The position numbers and the translations under genes were made by a program. 64,000 bases of DNA from positions 1-64,000 of the forward strand of contig CAVPCU010000008.1 of the NCBI GenBank assembly GCA_963702575.1, given 5' to 3'. Origin of the DNA: VRUE01 sp963702575. Its GTDB lineage: Bacteria > Actinomycetota > Thermoleophilia > Solirubrobacterales > 70-9. Each line of letters starts with the position of its first letter. Position 1 is the first letter of the stretch. Below, in pieces: positions 22,301-30,800 of the stretch. The notes beneath the pieces were generated by a model. That model made no database searches. It worked only from the letters and a program-made list of their open reading frames with translations, and had not been told where the DNA came from.

Positions 22301-25023
22301 ACGCTCGCCAGGTGAAGCGCCCCGCCCGAGCTCTCATACAGCCGGGCGGCGCTGCCCGCCGCGGCGCCGGGGAGGAGCTTGGCGCGGGCGGCGAGGAGCG
22401 CGGCGGCGCCGTCGCCGGAGAGGCCCTGCAGGGAGTTGGCGTCCACGTAGGCGGCTTCGGTCCCCGGCGGGAGTTTGTAGGGGGGGTTGGGGACCAGCGC
22501 TTCGAGCCCCCCCTCCCCCGGTTCGCAGTTGGCGCGCCGGTAGAGGTTCGGGTAGCCGACCTGGCCGCCTTCGACCAGCGGCGGCGCCTGCGGGTCATAG
22601 AGCCAGCCGCTGCACAGATCGGCGGAGAAGGCCATGAATTCGCGCCCCTGGCCGAGGCCGAGGCCTTCACAGCAGGAGCTTCCCGAGAGCGGCGGGTGGA
22701 TCGCCTGGTCTGCCCAGCCGCCGGCGCCCCGTACGGCGAGGTACTGGTTGAACTCCAGGCCGGCCGGGGAGCCGGGGAAGGCATCGAGGGAGCTGTAGGT
22801 GAGGCGATCGGCGCCGGCGGCGCTCTGCACGTAGCCGCCCGGTTCCCCCGCCGCGGCGAGCCCCCGCACCACGTCCCCGCCGTTTTTGTCCACCGGGCTG
22901 ACCATCTCGTATGCCCGGCAGTCGGGCAGGAAGGCCGAGGCTTCGCTGCGCCGTTCCTGGTTGGGGCATTCGGTTTCCGGGGAGAAGGGCAGGTAGGTGG
23001 TGAGGGAGCGCTCGGGGCCTTCGCTCACGCAGCTCGCTGAGGGGTCGGTTTCGGGGTGGCAGTGGCTTTCGGCGAGGATCCGGAAGTGGTAGGTGGCTCC
23101 GGCGGTTAGCCCGGTGAGCTGGAAGCCGACCGTGTGGGCGCTGGGGGCGGCGTCGATCGAGCCTTCCGGGCTCACGTGTTCGTAGGGGCCCCCCCCGAGG
23201 CCCCATTCGAAGCGGTAGGTGGTGGCGGCGCTTTGCGGGTTGATCTGCGCCTTCAGGGTCGCTTCGCTTCCCGAGACGTCCTCCGACCAGCTGCCGAGCA
23301 GTTCGGGCCTCGAGACCGTCTGGAAGCTTCGGTCTTCGCCCTGGGGGTCGGCGGGGCCGTTGGGGTTGGCGGCGAGGAGGCGGTAGTGGTAGGCGGTTTC
23401 GGAAGAGAGGCCGCTGAGATCGGCATGCACTTCGGCGCTGGCGGTGCCGATTTCGGCCGGGGACTCGGCGCAGGGCGCCGAGCTGCCGTAGGCCGTGGTC
23501 GGGCCGTATTCGAACTTGCATTCGCTCACTTCCACGCCGTGGGCTTCGACCGTGCCGGTCAGCGTCGCCGTCGTCTCCCCGATCGCCTCGGCGGCGCCGC
23601 TGGCGACGTCGGGGAGCGGCGCCAGCGGGCCGTAGGCTTCGAGGGGGGACTGGGTGCTTCCCTGGTCTGCCAGGTAGACGCGGCCGCTCGCTTCCGCGAC
23701 GGCGATCCCGCTGCGCGGGGGGCCGGATAAGCGGGTGATCGGCGTGGCGGGGCTCGATTCGCTGCACCCCGCGGCGTCGTAGTCATAGGTCCCGGCCTGT
23801 TCGTTCTTGGAGTCGCTGATCAGCACGTCGCCGTCGCCGGGGTCGACCGCGACCGCGGTCGTTTCCCCGCTGCGCAGCTGGCAGCGCGGCGCGCCGTTGG
23901 GTCCGAGCTCATAGGCGGGGCCGTAGCTAATGCCGGCAAACAGGGCGCCGGCGCTCGGCCCCGCCCCGGCGGCGAGCTGGCTGGGGCTTTTGACCGCGGT
24001 CGAGAACAGCGAGCCGTCGGCGTTCACCGGCGGGTTGGCGCTCGGCGCGTAGCGGTAGATCTTGTTTTCGCCGCTGTCGGCGACGAAGACCGAGCCGTCG
24101 GCGGCCACCGCCACCCCGTCAGGGCGGCTGGCCGAGCCGAAGGGCCCTTCGGCGCTGCCGCTCAGCTGGCCCAGGTAGGCGCCGGAGGGGGCGAAGACGT
24201 CGACCAGGTGAAGGCCCGCGCCGTTCTTCTGGGTGACGTAGATGTCGCCGTCGGTAGCTCCGCCGGAGCTGTCGACGGCGATCTGCAGTTCGTTGGGGAA
24301 GGTGGAGAGCGAGGCGAAGCCGTTCTCGGGGGTCGCGTCGCAGGAGGCCGCTTCTTCGCCGCAGCTCTTGCCGCCGGGGCCTTTCCTGGCGTCGATGACG
24401 GCGCCGCCGAGCGCCGTGAAGGGGTCCGCTTCGCCGTTGGGCTTGAAGCGGTAGACGCCGGGGGCGCGGCCGCCGGCCTGACGGGCGACCACGCAGGCGC
24501 CGGCGCCGCTTTCGCGTTTGCAGGTCAAGAGGCCCAGCGGGGCCTTTTCGAAGGCGCCGCTGAATTCGATTGCGACTTTGCCGGCGTCGCCGATGACGCT
24601 GACGTTGGCGGCGCCGCAGAGCGCCTTGAGTTCGGTTTCGATGCCTGCGACGACCAGGCCGAAGCTGGCGTGGTAGGCGATCGCGGCGGTCGAGGCGGCG
24701 GAGCATTTGCCGCCGAAGCCGCTCGGCAGGCCTTCCAGTTTGAAGGCGTCGCCTTCGCCGAAGCCCGAGAAGCTCACGACCTGCTTCTCGTTGCCGCCGG
24801 CGTCGAAGACGACCAGGTCGCCGTCGCCCTGGTGAACGGCGACGCTGTAGGGGCGGGCGAAGGTCGGCTGGCAGGGCGCTTCGCCGATCCCGGTGGGCTG
24901 ACAGAAGGAGCCCAGGTGGCGATGGACGAGGCCCGCCTGGGCGGCTGGGACGGAGAGGGCGAGGAGGGCGAGGGTGGCGCCCGCCAGGGCGAGCGCGGCG
25001 CGGCCGCGGGGCGGCGCCCTCAC
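16396..25023 (-). CDS. giant secreted NHL/FN3/InlB-like-repeat surface protein
   Basis: About 2875 aa. The GTG at 25023 is preferred because it overlaps the upstream stop as GTGA; a GTG at 25041 is also open. The signal peptide (LALAGATLALLALSVPAAQA) is followed by an NHL-type beta-propeller (about 35-465; SRPDGVAVAADGSVFVADSG), then two FN3-like units (about 470-690; AYHYRLLAANPNGPADPQ), a TolB/WD40-like region (about 715-1460; SPDGETIAFDSRAPLTG), about 15 InlB-like repeats (about 1467-2745) and a beta-rich C-terminal domain. It has no LPXTG motif or membrane anchor. Glu is mostly GAA in the repeats, unlike the GAG-rich housekeeping genes. It is probably an extracellular adhesin or matrix protein; the ligand is unknown. 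Confidence 0.85.
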   Translation of the reverse strand: MRAPPRGRAALALAGATLALLALSVPAAQAGLVHRHLGSFCQPTGIGEAPCQPTFARPYSVAVHQGDGDLVVFDAGGNEKQVVSFSGFGEGDAFKLEGLPSGFGGKCSAASTAAIAYHASFGLVVAGIETELKALCGAANVSVIGDAGKVAIEFSGAFEKAPLGLLTCKRESGAGACVVARQAGGRAPGVYRFKPNGEADPFTALGGAVIDARKGPGGKSCGEEAASCDATPENGFASLSTFPNELQIAVDSSGGATDGDIYVTQKNGAGLHLVDVFAPSGAYLGQLSGSAEGPFGSASRPDGVAVAADGSVFVADSGENKIYRYAPSANPPVNADGSLFSTAVKSPSQLAAGAGPSAGALFAGISYGPAYELGPNGAPRCQLRSGETTAVAVDPGDGDVLISDSKNEQAGTYDYDAAGCSESSPATPITRLSGPPRSGIAVAEASGRVYLADQGSTQSPLEAYGPLAPLPDVASGAAEAIGETTATLTGTVEAHGVEVSECKFEYGPTTAYGSSAPCAESPAEIGTASAEVHADLSGLSSETAYHYRLLAANPNGPADPQGEDRSFQTVSRPELLGSWSEDVSGSEATLKAQINPQSAATTYRFEWGLGGGPYEHVSPEGSIDAAPSAHTVGFQLTGLTAGATYHFRILAESHCHPETDPSASCVSEGPERSLTTYLPFSPETECPNQERRSEASAFLPDCRAYEMVSPVDKNGGDVVRGLAAAGEPGGYVQSAAGADRLTYSSLDAFPGSPAGLEFNQYLAVRGAGGWADQAIHPPLSGSSCCEGLGLGQGREFMAFSADLCSGWLYDPQAPPLVEGGQVGYPNLYRRANCEPGEGGLEALVPNPPYKLPPGTEAAYVDANSLQGLSGDGAAALLAARAKLLPGAAAGSAARLYESSGGALHLASVLPNAAAATAPSEAGSGPAGDLAGAVSEDGSRVYWSAGPLYLRLNSTQPQSGFAAGGASGTGKLTEGSPTVTSLSAAAGIAELTKGSAVVALKETTLGEFLAGQPLAAPGKIPSGTTILSCSPACGKAATSLTLSKAASFTAEAAAITSKGPQPFAVGQTIEAPGLLPFATKIIGAEEGKLTLSQNALVGTSGPVPLASSSACSEAAKACTVPVGPAGARFWAASADGSRTLYTDGSTENGQATLDEFDLGRYGADPASASRPLAAGVKGLLGASRDLGRVYFVSREALAGAGQNGAGEEAEAGAENLYLYERGEGGEPRYAFIARLSPFDLGQEDQGATEAPYDLASPKPYLRATRVSPDGETIAFDSRAPLTGYDNTDTASGRPAVEVYVYDAASGALRCASCNPGGGRPKALASMRLPYAGSGEGAGSGVPAAAWLPTWEHPLHASSALAANGNRLFFNSYDALLPRDTNGQMDVYEWEAPGEGSCSSESHSYFAANGGCLYLISSGESPYESEFWEASEDGRDVFFTTESSLVAPDPGSIDLYDARVEGGFGPEGETFTLKVTVNGEGSVSADSGTISGCTSAGGSACEGSYAKGAKILLTETPGAGSQFNGWGTPQCDESIATTCEVELKGNEGVVASFVSKAKPKFKLTVSKSGTGSGTVTSTPAGINCGSGANCEAEFEEGIEVELKESPAAGSEFKEWTGACSGSGTCKVTMSSAKAVGAVFNLIPRTLSITKTGTGTGEVKCKFNGGSAGACTSPQPNGTAVEVLATANAGSTFAGFSAGTGSAASCATSPCSFTLEANSSLTATFNVVAKPKFKLTVSKSGTGSGTVTSTPAGINCGSGAGCEAEFEEGTEVTLAQAAATGSEFKEWTGACSGTGACKVTMSAAKAVGAVFNPIPRTLAITKAGTGTGEVKCKVGAGSAEPCAASYPNGTALKLEATANPGSTFAAYSAGTGSAAACSTSPCSFTIEANSSVTATFNVTAKPKFKLTVSKSGTGSGTVTSTPAGINCGSGAGCEAEYEEGTEVTLAQAAATGSEFKEWTGACSGTGACKVTMSAAKAVGAVFNPIPRTLAITKAGTGTGEVKCKVGAGSAEPCAASYPNGTALKLEATANPGSTFAAYSAGTGSAASCSTSPCSFAIEANSSVTATFNIAVKPKFKLTVSKSGTGSGTVTSTPAGINCGTGAGCEAEYEEGTEVTLAQAAASGSEFKEWTGACTGSGACKVTISAAKSVGAVFNLIPRTLSITKAGTGTGEVKCKVGAGSAEPCAASYPNGTALKLEATANAGSTFAGFSAGTGSASSCSTSPCSFTLEANSSVTATFNITVKPKFKLTLSKSGTGAGTVTSTPAGIACGSGAGCEAEFEEGTEVTLNQSPAAGSEFKEWTGACSGSGACKVTMSAAKSVGAVFSPIPRTLSITKTGTGTGEVKCKFNGGSAGACTSPQPNGTAVEVIATANAGSTFAGFSAGTGSASSCSTSPCSFTLEANSSVTATFNITVKPKFKLTLSKSGTGAGTVTSTPAGIACGSGAGCEAEFDEGTEVTLNQAAASGSEFKEWSGACTGSGVCKVTMSAAKSVEAVFNLKPKPKFKLSVAKAGTGSGTITSTPAGINCGSTCEAEFEEGTEVTLNQAASPGSEFKEWSGACSGSGTCKVTMSSAKNVGARFNPLAKPKFKLSVSKTGTGTGTITSSPAGIICGAACEHEYEEGTHVTLTESPGAGSEFAGWQTPQCDESTATTCEVVIDGDEALAASFVPQSKPKPEFTLTVEISGNGSGLITCNDTACAASYPEGAKVSLTAVALAGSTFSGWSGGGCSGSGACKVTIEEDTTIVAKFSSKPIVTPPPPLEKGTALASGIAQVQNESALIRLLCPGSARCTGTLELFVRLQDQTHGRRHFRRGSSQATLIGTASFDLAPNSQGTVSVKITSAKALRLLGRGGGLEAQLLGTSVRARSVRLVGARVRRRH
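16790..20635 (-). repeat. array of about 15 InlB-like B repeats with a 513-bp AB super-repeat
   Basis: Each unit is 80-86 aa. Two classes alternate: A units begin KPKFKLTVSKSGTGSG and contain EWTGACSGSG; B units begin PRTLSITKTGTGTGEV and contain GFSAGTGSA. Five AB pairs follow each other. The best preserved copies, for example 18719-19162 and 19232-19675, repeat with a period of 513 bp and nearly unchanged DNA. Every unit has conserved Cys pairs (INCGSG..C and GACSGSG.C). The outer units (about 16790-17500 and 20340-20635) are more divergent. Confidence 0.85.
20654..20952 (-). repeat. near-identical block 1, copy in the 2875-aa gene
   Basis: About 300 bp matching 28101-28399 at a constant offset of 7447 bp, without visible differences through most of its length. 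It encodes the end of the TolB-like region (DLYDARVEGGF-proximal part, SSGESPYESEFWEASEDGRD). Confidence 0.85.
22868..24978 (-). repeat. near-identical block 2 (2.1 kb), copy in the 2875-aa gene
   Basis: About 2110 bp colinear with 30315-32425 at the same 7447-bp offset and no indels. Only two substitutions were found (Ser/Gly in PYSVAV and Ser/Arg in ADSGENK), and silent sites also match. It encodes the signal-peptide end, propeller and FN3-like units. Confidence 0.9.
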
Positions 25024-27851
25024 CGATGCGCCCTGGCGCACCGCGCCGCCCGCACCGCGGGGGTGATCCGCTCGAGCTTGCCGTTTTGGCCGCCCAGGTC
25101 GACGATCGCGCGGTGGGTGGCGCCGCAGAGGTTCGTGCTGTTGACGAAGAGGCCCTTCTGGGCGCCCTGCATGTCGACGATCGCGCGGGAGACCGGGGCG
25201 TCGGGGGAGTCCGCGAGGCTCGCCCGCAGGCGCCCGTTGCGCGAGTCGATCCGCACGTCGACCGCGATGTCCACGAGGCCGTGCAGGGCGAGGATCGCGT
25301 CGGGCAGGTTGTGGTCGGAGGAGCGCAGGTAGACCGGGCCTTCCAGCGGCTCGGCGAGCAGCGGGCTGAAGGCGCGCACGTGCCCGTAGACCGAGCCCGC
25401 GGGGCAGGCCGAGCCAAAGCCCTCCCCGGCGGCGAACTGCGCGCGAGTGCAGATCGTGCGGAAGTGGCCCTGTTCGATGAACTCCGAGTGGGGGAACTGC
25501 AGGGCGAGGTTGGCGAGGTTGGCATCGCCGGGCCGCGGCGTGTAGGTGGCGCGAAGCGCGGGGAAGCCGCCGCGTCTGGTGGCGCCGCGCAGCTTCAGGC
25601 CGAGCTTGGGCTTGAAGCCGAGGCTGGCGCAGCCCGCCGCCTGGTAGCGGCTGGCGAGCCCGGCGGGGGTATCGCCGCGCGGTTCGAGCGCCGTGCCGTC
25701 CCCCCAGATCGTCGAGAGCGCCTGGAAGGGTTCACAGGAGGTGGCGTTGAGGGTGAATTCGGGCCTATCGGCATAGACCCGCAGGTCCCTGACGTTCAGC
25801 GGGATGCCCTTGAGGATGTGGGGGATCGGATCGGAGGCGGCGCCGTCGACTTCGCCGACGTGGGTGACCGGGTTGAGGCGAAGCGCCTCGCGCACCACCA
25901 CCACCCCGGCGTCGAAGGGACCGGCCACGGCCGGGGTGATCGCCACGGCCGAGATCGGGTCGCCGTGGTAGGGGCCGGCCAGATAGAGCTTGCCGGGCAC
26001 GTAGGTGAGCTGCCCCCCGACTCCCGCGCCGGCCAGGGTGCGGCCGATCTGCGAGGCTGCCGGGCAGCTGGGATCGTCCAGCTCTTCGGCGCCGCCGTGC
26101 GCTCCGCTTCGCCCGATCGCCCGCGCGATCCCCGCCTCGGGGCAGTAGGGGATGCCGGCCAGCTTGGGGACGACGCCGGGCGGCAGCACGAAGCTGAAGC
26201 GACCCATGTCCTGTTCGCCGTCCTTTCGCGTCAGGCGCATCACGAAGGGGCTGTATGAGCCGGCCTGGTTGTTGAGGGTGCCGGCTTCAAAGCCCGGGTG
26301 AAAGGGCGCGGCGGCGCTCGGGCAGGGGCCTTCGCCCGGCCCGCTGATGATCTGAAAGGAGGAGGTCGAGGTGACCGGCGGGGCGCCCGAGCGGGGGTAG
26401 AGCTTGGCGAGGGTGTCGAAGCGCCCGCAGCCCGGCGGGCTGATCAGCGGCGCCCGGCCGCCTTCGCGGAAGTGCAGGCGGAAGTGGGAGAAGGGCAGCT
26501 GGGGCATGTCTTCGGCGCTGCTGATCAGCTGGCCGGTGCTCGGGTCGGGCTCGACCTTGAGCGGCTGCTTGACGATGATCCCCAGGTGGGGGCTGCGGAT
26601 CACCACGTAGACCGCGATCAACGAGTCGCCGGCGAGGTTGTGGTAGGGCTCGGCGACATACAGGGCGCCGGGGAGCGGTTCTTCGACCAGCGGCGATTCG
26701 ACTTCGATCGTGCCGATCCTGGAGGCTTCCGGGCAACCCTCGCCGGGCTGGGAGGTGAGGGTCTCCCGTTCGAGGTCGGCCTCGGTGCAGACCTCGAGGC
26801 CTTCGGCCTGGGAGGGGTTGAGCGTCATCCCCTTGGGGAGCGTGACGACGGTCTTCTCGATCTCCGACTGGGCGCGGCCCGAGACTGAGGTGAGGCCTTC
26901 GTCTTCGAGCCCGAGGGAGAAGTCGAGGCCCGAGGGGCTGCTCGCCGCCCTGCTCGTCGGCTGCGCGGCGCTCGAGGGCTTGAAGGAGAGTAGGCCGCAG
27001 CCCGAGAGCGCCGGGGAGAGCGCCGAGCCCGAGGACCTCTCGCCTTCCCAGGAGAGCGCTTCGAAGCTCGAGGCGAGCGGTTCGGCGCACTGCGTGGGCA
27101 GGGTCAGGAACGGCTTGGAGTTGGCCTGCACGGAGCACGATTTGCCGGTCGCGACGAACCTAAAGCCGGCGGCGCCGCCGGCCGGCGGCGAGTTGCCGAG
27201 CGGCCCGCAGGGGGTGCGCTGTTCGTCGTGGGCGGGGTCAGAGGGGTTGCCCCAGAGCTGGATCTTGGCGCCGAGCACGTCGACGACCTGCACGGTGTCG
27301 CGCGAGGCGGCGAGCGGCTCATACGGAGGGGCTTGGTCGAGGGTGATGTCGATGAAGACGTTCTGCGTGAGGAACCGGAAGCCGAGCCGCAGGAGCACCC
27401 CGGGCGGCGGCGTGAGGTTGAAGACCGGCACCGGTTCCCATGCGACTTTGGTCGATTCGGGGTTCGGCTTGACGCCGATGCCGGCGGCGCCGACCTGGGT
27501 GGCGACCGGGCAGGCCGGGGTGTACGCCGGAATTTCCACTTCCTGGAGGAACTCGGCGGTGGTGCAGCGCGGGTAGGCGGTGGTGTCGCCGACCAGGCCG
27601 GAGGGTATGCGGGCGAGGAAGTCGCGCAGCCAGCCGCCGGGAGTGAGCGTCGCTTCGTCAAAGCCGACGTCGAAGCTGGTGCTGACCGCGAAGGGGTGCG
27701 AGCCGGCCTGGGCGGCCGGCGAGCCGTCTCCCGCTTCCGGGCTGATGGCGAAGTTGCCGACCGAGAAGCCCGCTGCGCCAGCCTGGGCCGGGGCGAGCAG
27801 CGCCAGGCAGACGAGGGCCCCGAGGGCCGCCTTGCGCGCGCGGGCGCTCAT
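25020..27851 (-). CDS. large secreted protein of unknown function
   Basis: 943 aa. The signal peptide (KAALGALVCLALLAPAQAGA, cleavage near residue 27) precedes a mature protein rich in Gly, Pro and beta strands with many Cys, so it is extracellular. Two internal halves share motifs: VAEPYHNLAGDSLIAVYVVI against LAGPYHGDPISAVAITPAV, each followed by an LPFSHF/IPLNVRDLRV-type segment. I do not recognise a characterised family. The ATGA overlap with the upstream NHL gene and GTGA overlap with the downstream giant gene indicate translational coupling, so it probably works with these two proteins. Confidence 0.8.
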   Translation of the reverse strand: MSARARKAALGALVCLALLAPAQAGAAGFSVGNFAISPEAGDGSPAAQAGSHPFAVSTSFDVGFDEATLTPGGWLRDFLARIPSGLVGDTTAYPRCTTAEFLQEVEIPAYTPACPVATQVGAAGIGVKPNPESTKVAWEPVPVFNLTPPPGVLLRLGFRFLTQNVFIDITLDQAPPYEPLAASRDTVQVVDVLGAKIQLWGNPSDPAHDEQRTPCGPLGNSPPAGGAAGFRFVATGKSCSVQANSKPFLTLPTQCAEPLASSFEALSWEGERSSGSALSPALSGCGLLSFKPSSAAQPTSRAASSPSGLDFSLGLEDEGLTSVSGRAQSEIEKTVVTLPKGMTLNPSQAEGLEVCTEADLERETLTSQPGEGCPEASRIGTIEVESPLVEEPLPGALYVAEPYHNLAGDSLIAVYVVIRSPHLGIIVKQPLKVEPDPSTGQLISSAEDMPQLPFSHFRLHFREGGRAPLISPPGCGRFDTLAKLYPRSGAPPVTSTSSFQIISGPGEGPCPSAAAPFHPGFEAGTLNNQAGSYSPFVMRLTRKDGEQDMGRFSFVLPPGVVPKLAGIPYCPEAGIARAIGRSGAHGGAEELDDPSCPAASQIGRTLAGAGVGGQLTYVPGKLYLAGPYHGDPISAVAITPAVAGPFDAGVVVVREALRLNPVTHVGEVDGAASDPIPHILKGIPLNVRDLRVYADRPEFTLNATSCEPFQALSTIWGDGTALEPRGDTPAGLASRYQAAGCASLGFKPKLGLKLRGATRRGGFPALRATYTPRPGDANLANLALQFPHSEFIEQGHFRTICTRAQFAAGEGFGSACPAGSVYGHVRAFSPLLAEPLEGPVYLRSSDHNLPDAILALHGLVDIAVDVRIDSRNGRLRASLADSPDAPVSRAIVDMQGAQKGLFVNSTNLCGATHRAIVDLGGQNGKLERITPAVRAARCARAHR

Positions 27852-30800
27852 CGTCCCGCCCTCCGCTGGGCGCCGGCTCGGTGCTGGTGGCGCTTCGCGC
27901 AGTGCGCCCGGCCTTTGTGCTGCGACCTGCGGCGGCCCTTCGGGCAGCGCTTTTGCCCCGGCCGGGCTTCCACCGCGTTGCCCGCCCCCCGGAAGGCCGC
28001 CGAGGCCGGCGTCTGGCTCTCCGGCGCCGCCGGCGGCGATTGGCAGGCTTCCCCTTCGCAGGCCGCCGTGATCCCCGGGTAGGTGAACCCCCCGCCGGCC
28101 CGCGCGTCGTAGAGGTCGATCGAGCCCGGGTCGGGCGCCACGAGGCTCGATTCGGTCGTGAAGAAGACGTCGCGGCCGTCTTCGGAGGCCTCCCAGAATT
28201 CCGATTCATAGGGGCTTTCGCCGCTCGAGATCAGATACAGGCAACCGCCGTTGGCCGCGAAGTAGGAGTGGCTCTCGCTGCTGCAGGAGCCTTCCCCCGG
28301 CGCCTCCCACTCATAGACGTCCATCTGGCCGTTCGTGTCGCGCGGCAAGAGCGCGTCGTAGGAGTTGAAGAAGAGGCGGTTGCCGTTCGCGGCGAGCGGT
28401 CGCGAGGCATACGGCGACTGCTCCCAGGTCGGCAGCCAGGCGGCAACCGGCACGTTCGTGTGACGGGCTTCGGCCCAGGGGAACAGGTAGGGCTGGCGCA
28501 TCGAGGCCAGCGTCTTTGGCCGCTCGGAGCTCGGATTGCACGAGGCGCAGCGCAGCGCCCCGCTCGCCGCGTCGTAGACGTAGACCTCGACCGCCGCCCG
28601 GCCCGAGGCGGTGTCGGCGTTGTCATAGCCCGTCAACGGCGCGCGGGAGTCGAAGGCGATCGTCTCCCCGTCGGGGCTGACGCGGGTGGCGCGGAAGTAG
28701 GGCTTCGTCGCGGTGAGGCTGTAGGGAATTTCTTCGCCGCCGGGCTCCGTCTTCCCCACGTCGAACGGGCTGAGCCTGGCGATGAAGGCGTAGCGGGGTT
28801 CGCCTTCCCCGCCCGGCGCTTCGTAGAGGTAGAGGTTCTCGGCCCCCGCTTCGGCTTCCTCGCCCGCCCCGTTTTGCCCCGCGCCGGCCAGCGCTTCGCG
28901 CGAGACGAAGTAGACGCGCCCCAGGTCGCGCGAGGCGCCGAGGACGCCCTTCACCTCGGCCGCGATCGGCCGCGAGGCAGTTGACGGATCGGCCTCGTAG
29001 CGGCCGAGGTCGAATTCATCGAGCCTCGCCTGGCCGCCTTCGAAGTCGCTCTCGGTGTAGAGGGCCCGCGAGCCGTCCGCCGAGCCGTCCCAGAAGTAGG
29101 CATCGGCGGCCGCGCTGACCGGCACCGTGCAGGCCTTTTCCGCTTCCGAGCAGGCGCTGTAGGAGGCCAGGGGGACGGGGCTCGACGTGGTGCTCGAGGC
29201 GTTCTCCGAGAGGGTGAGCTTGCCTTCTTCGGCGCCGATGATCTTCGTGTCGGGCGGCACCCCCGGCGCTTCGATCGTCTGCCCGACCGCGAAGGGCTGG
29301 GGCCCCTTGGAGGTGATCGGCGCCGCTTCGGCGGTGAAGCTCGCCGCTTTGGAGAGCGTGAGGCTGGTGGCCGCCTTGCCGCAGGCCGGCGAGCAGGAGA
29401 GGATCGTCGTCCCCGCGGGGATCTTGCCCGGCGCGGCGAGCGGCTGGCCGGCGAGGAATTCGCCGAGCGTCGTTTCCTTCAGCGCCGCCGTCGCCGAGCC
29501 GGCGGTCAGTTCGGCGATGCCCGCGGCGGCGGTCAGCGAGGTCACGGTCGGCGAGCCTTCGGTCAGCTTGCCGGTGCCGCTCGCCCCCCCGGCGGCGAAG
29601 CCGCTCTGGGGCTGGGCGGGGTTCAGCCGCAGGTAGAGCGCCCCGGCGTTCCAGTAGACGCGCGAGCCGTCTTCGGAGACCGCGTCGGCGAGGTTCCATT
29701 GCCAGCTGCTTGATGCGCCGCCCCCCAGGAAGCCGCCCGACGGCGCCCCGCTCGGCCTCACGCTGACCAGATGGATCGCCCCGCCGAAGCGCTCATAGAG
29801 CTTCGTCCCTTCGCCCTGCGGCGCCTCTGCGGTGAGCTTTGCTTTGGCGAGGAAGAGCGCCGCCCGCCCGTCGGCCGAGACCCCCTGCACGCCTTCGTTC
29901 CTGTCCACGTAGAGCTTTTCGGTGCCTTCCGGCGGCTGCACGTCGGTCAGCGCTTCCAGTTCCCCCACGCTCGGGCCGCAGTTCTCCCGCCGGTAGAGGT
30001 TCGCGTAGCCGTCGATCCCCCCCGCCGGGGCCGGCGCCTGGTAGTCGATCAGCCAGCTCTGGCAGAGGTCGGGGGTGAAGGCGTAGAACTCGCGGAAGGC
30101 GTCGACCAGTTCGGGCACCACCCGGTGGCCGCTGAGCGGCGGGTGGATGCCTTCGTCGCCCCAGCCAGTCTCCGAGCGGCTCGCCAGGTACTGGTTGACG
30201 TTGGCGGCGCCTTCCAGCTCGCCGTAGGGGGCCAGGGTGGAGTAGGTGATGCGGTTGCCGTCCGGGGCCGCCTCGGTGAAGCTGTCGGGATCGCCGCCCT
30301 GAATCGAGACCCGCACCACGTCCCCGCCGTTTTTGTCCACCGGGCTGACCATCTCGTATGCCCGGCAGTCGGGCAGGAAGGCCGAGGCTTCGCTGCGCCG
30401 TTCCTGGTTGGGGCATTCGGTTTCCGGGGAGAAGGGCAGGTAGGTGGTGAGGGAGCGCTCGGGGCCTTCGCTCACGCAGCTCGCTGAGGGGTCGGTTTCG
30501 GGGTGGCAGTGGCTTTCGGCGAGGATCCGGAAGTGGTAGGTGGCTCCGGCGGTTAGCCCGGTGAGCTGGAAGCCGACCGTGTGGGCGCTGGGGGCGGCGT
30601 CGATCGAGCCTTCCGGGCTCACGTGTTCGTAGGGGCCCCCCCCGAGGCCCCATTCGAAGCGGTAGGTGGTGGCGGCGCTTTGCGGGTTGATCTGCGCCTT
30701 CAGGGTCGCTTCGCTTCCCGAGACGTCCTCCGACCAGCTGCCGAGCAGTTCGGGCCTCGAGACCGTCTGGAAGCTTCGGTCTTCGCCCTGGGGGTCGGCG

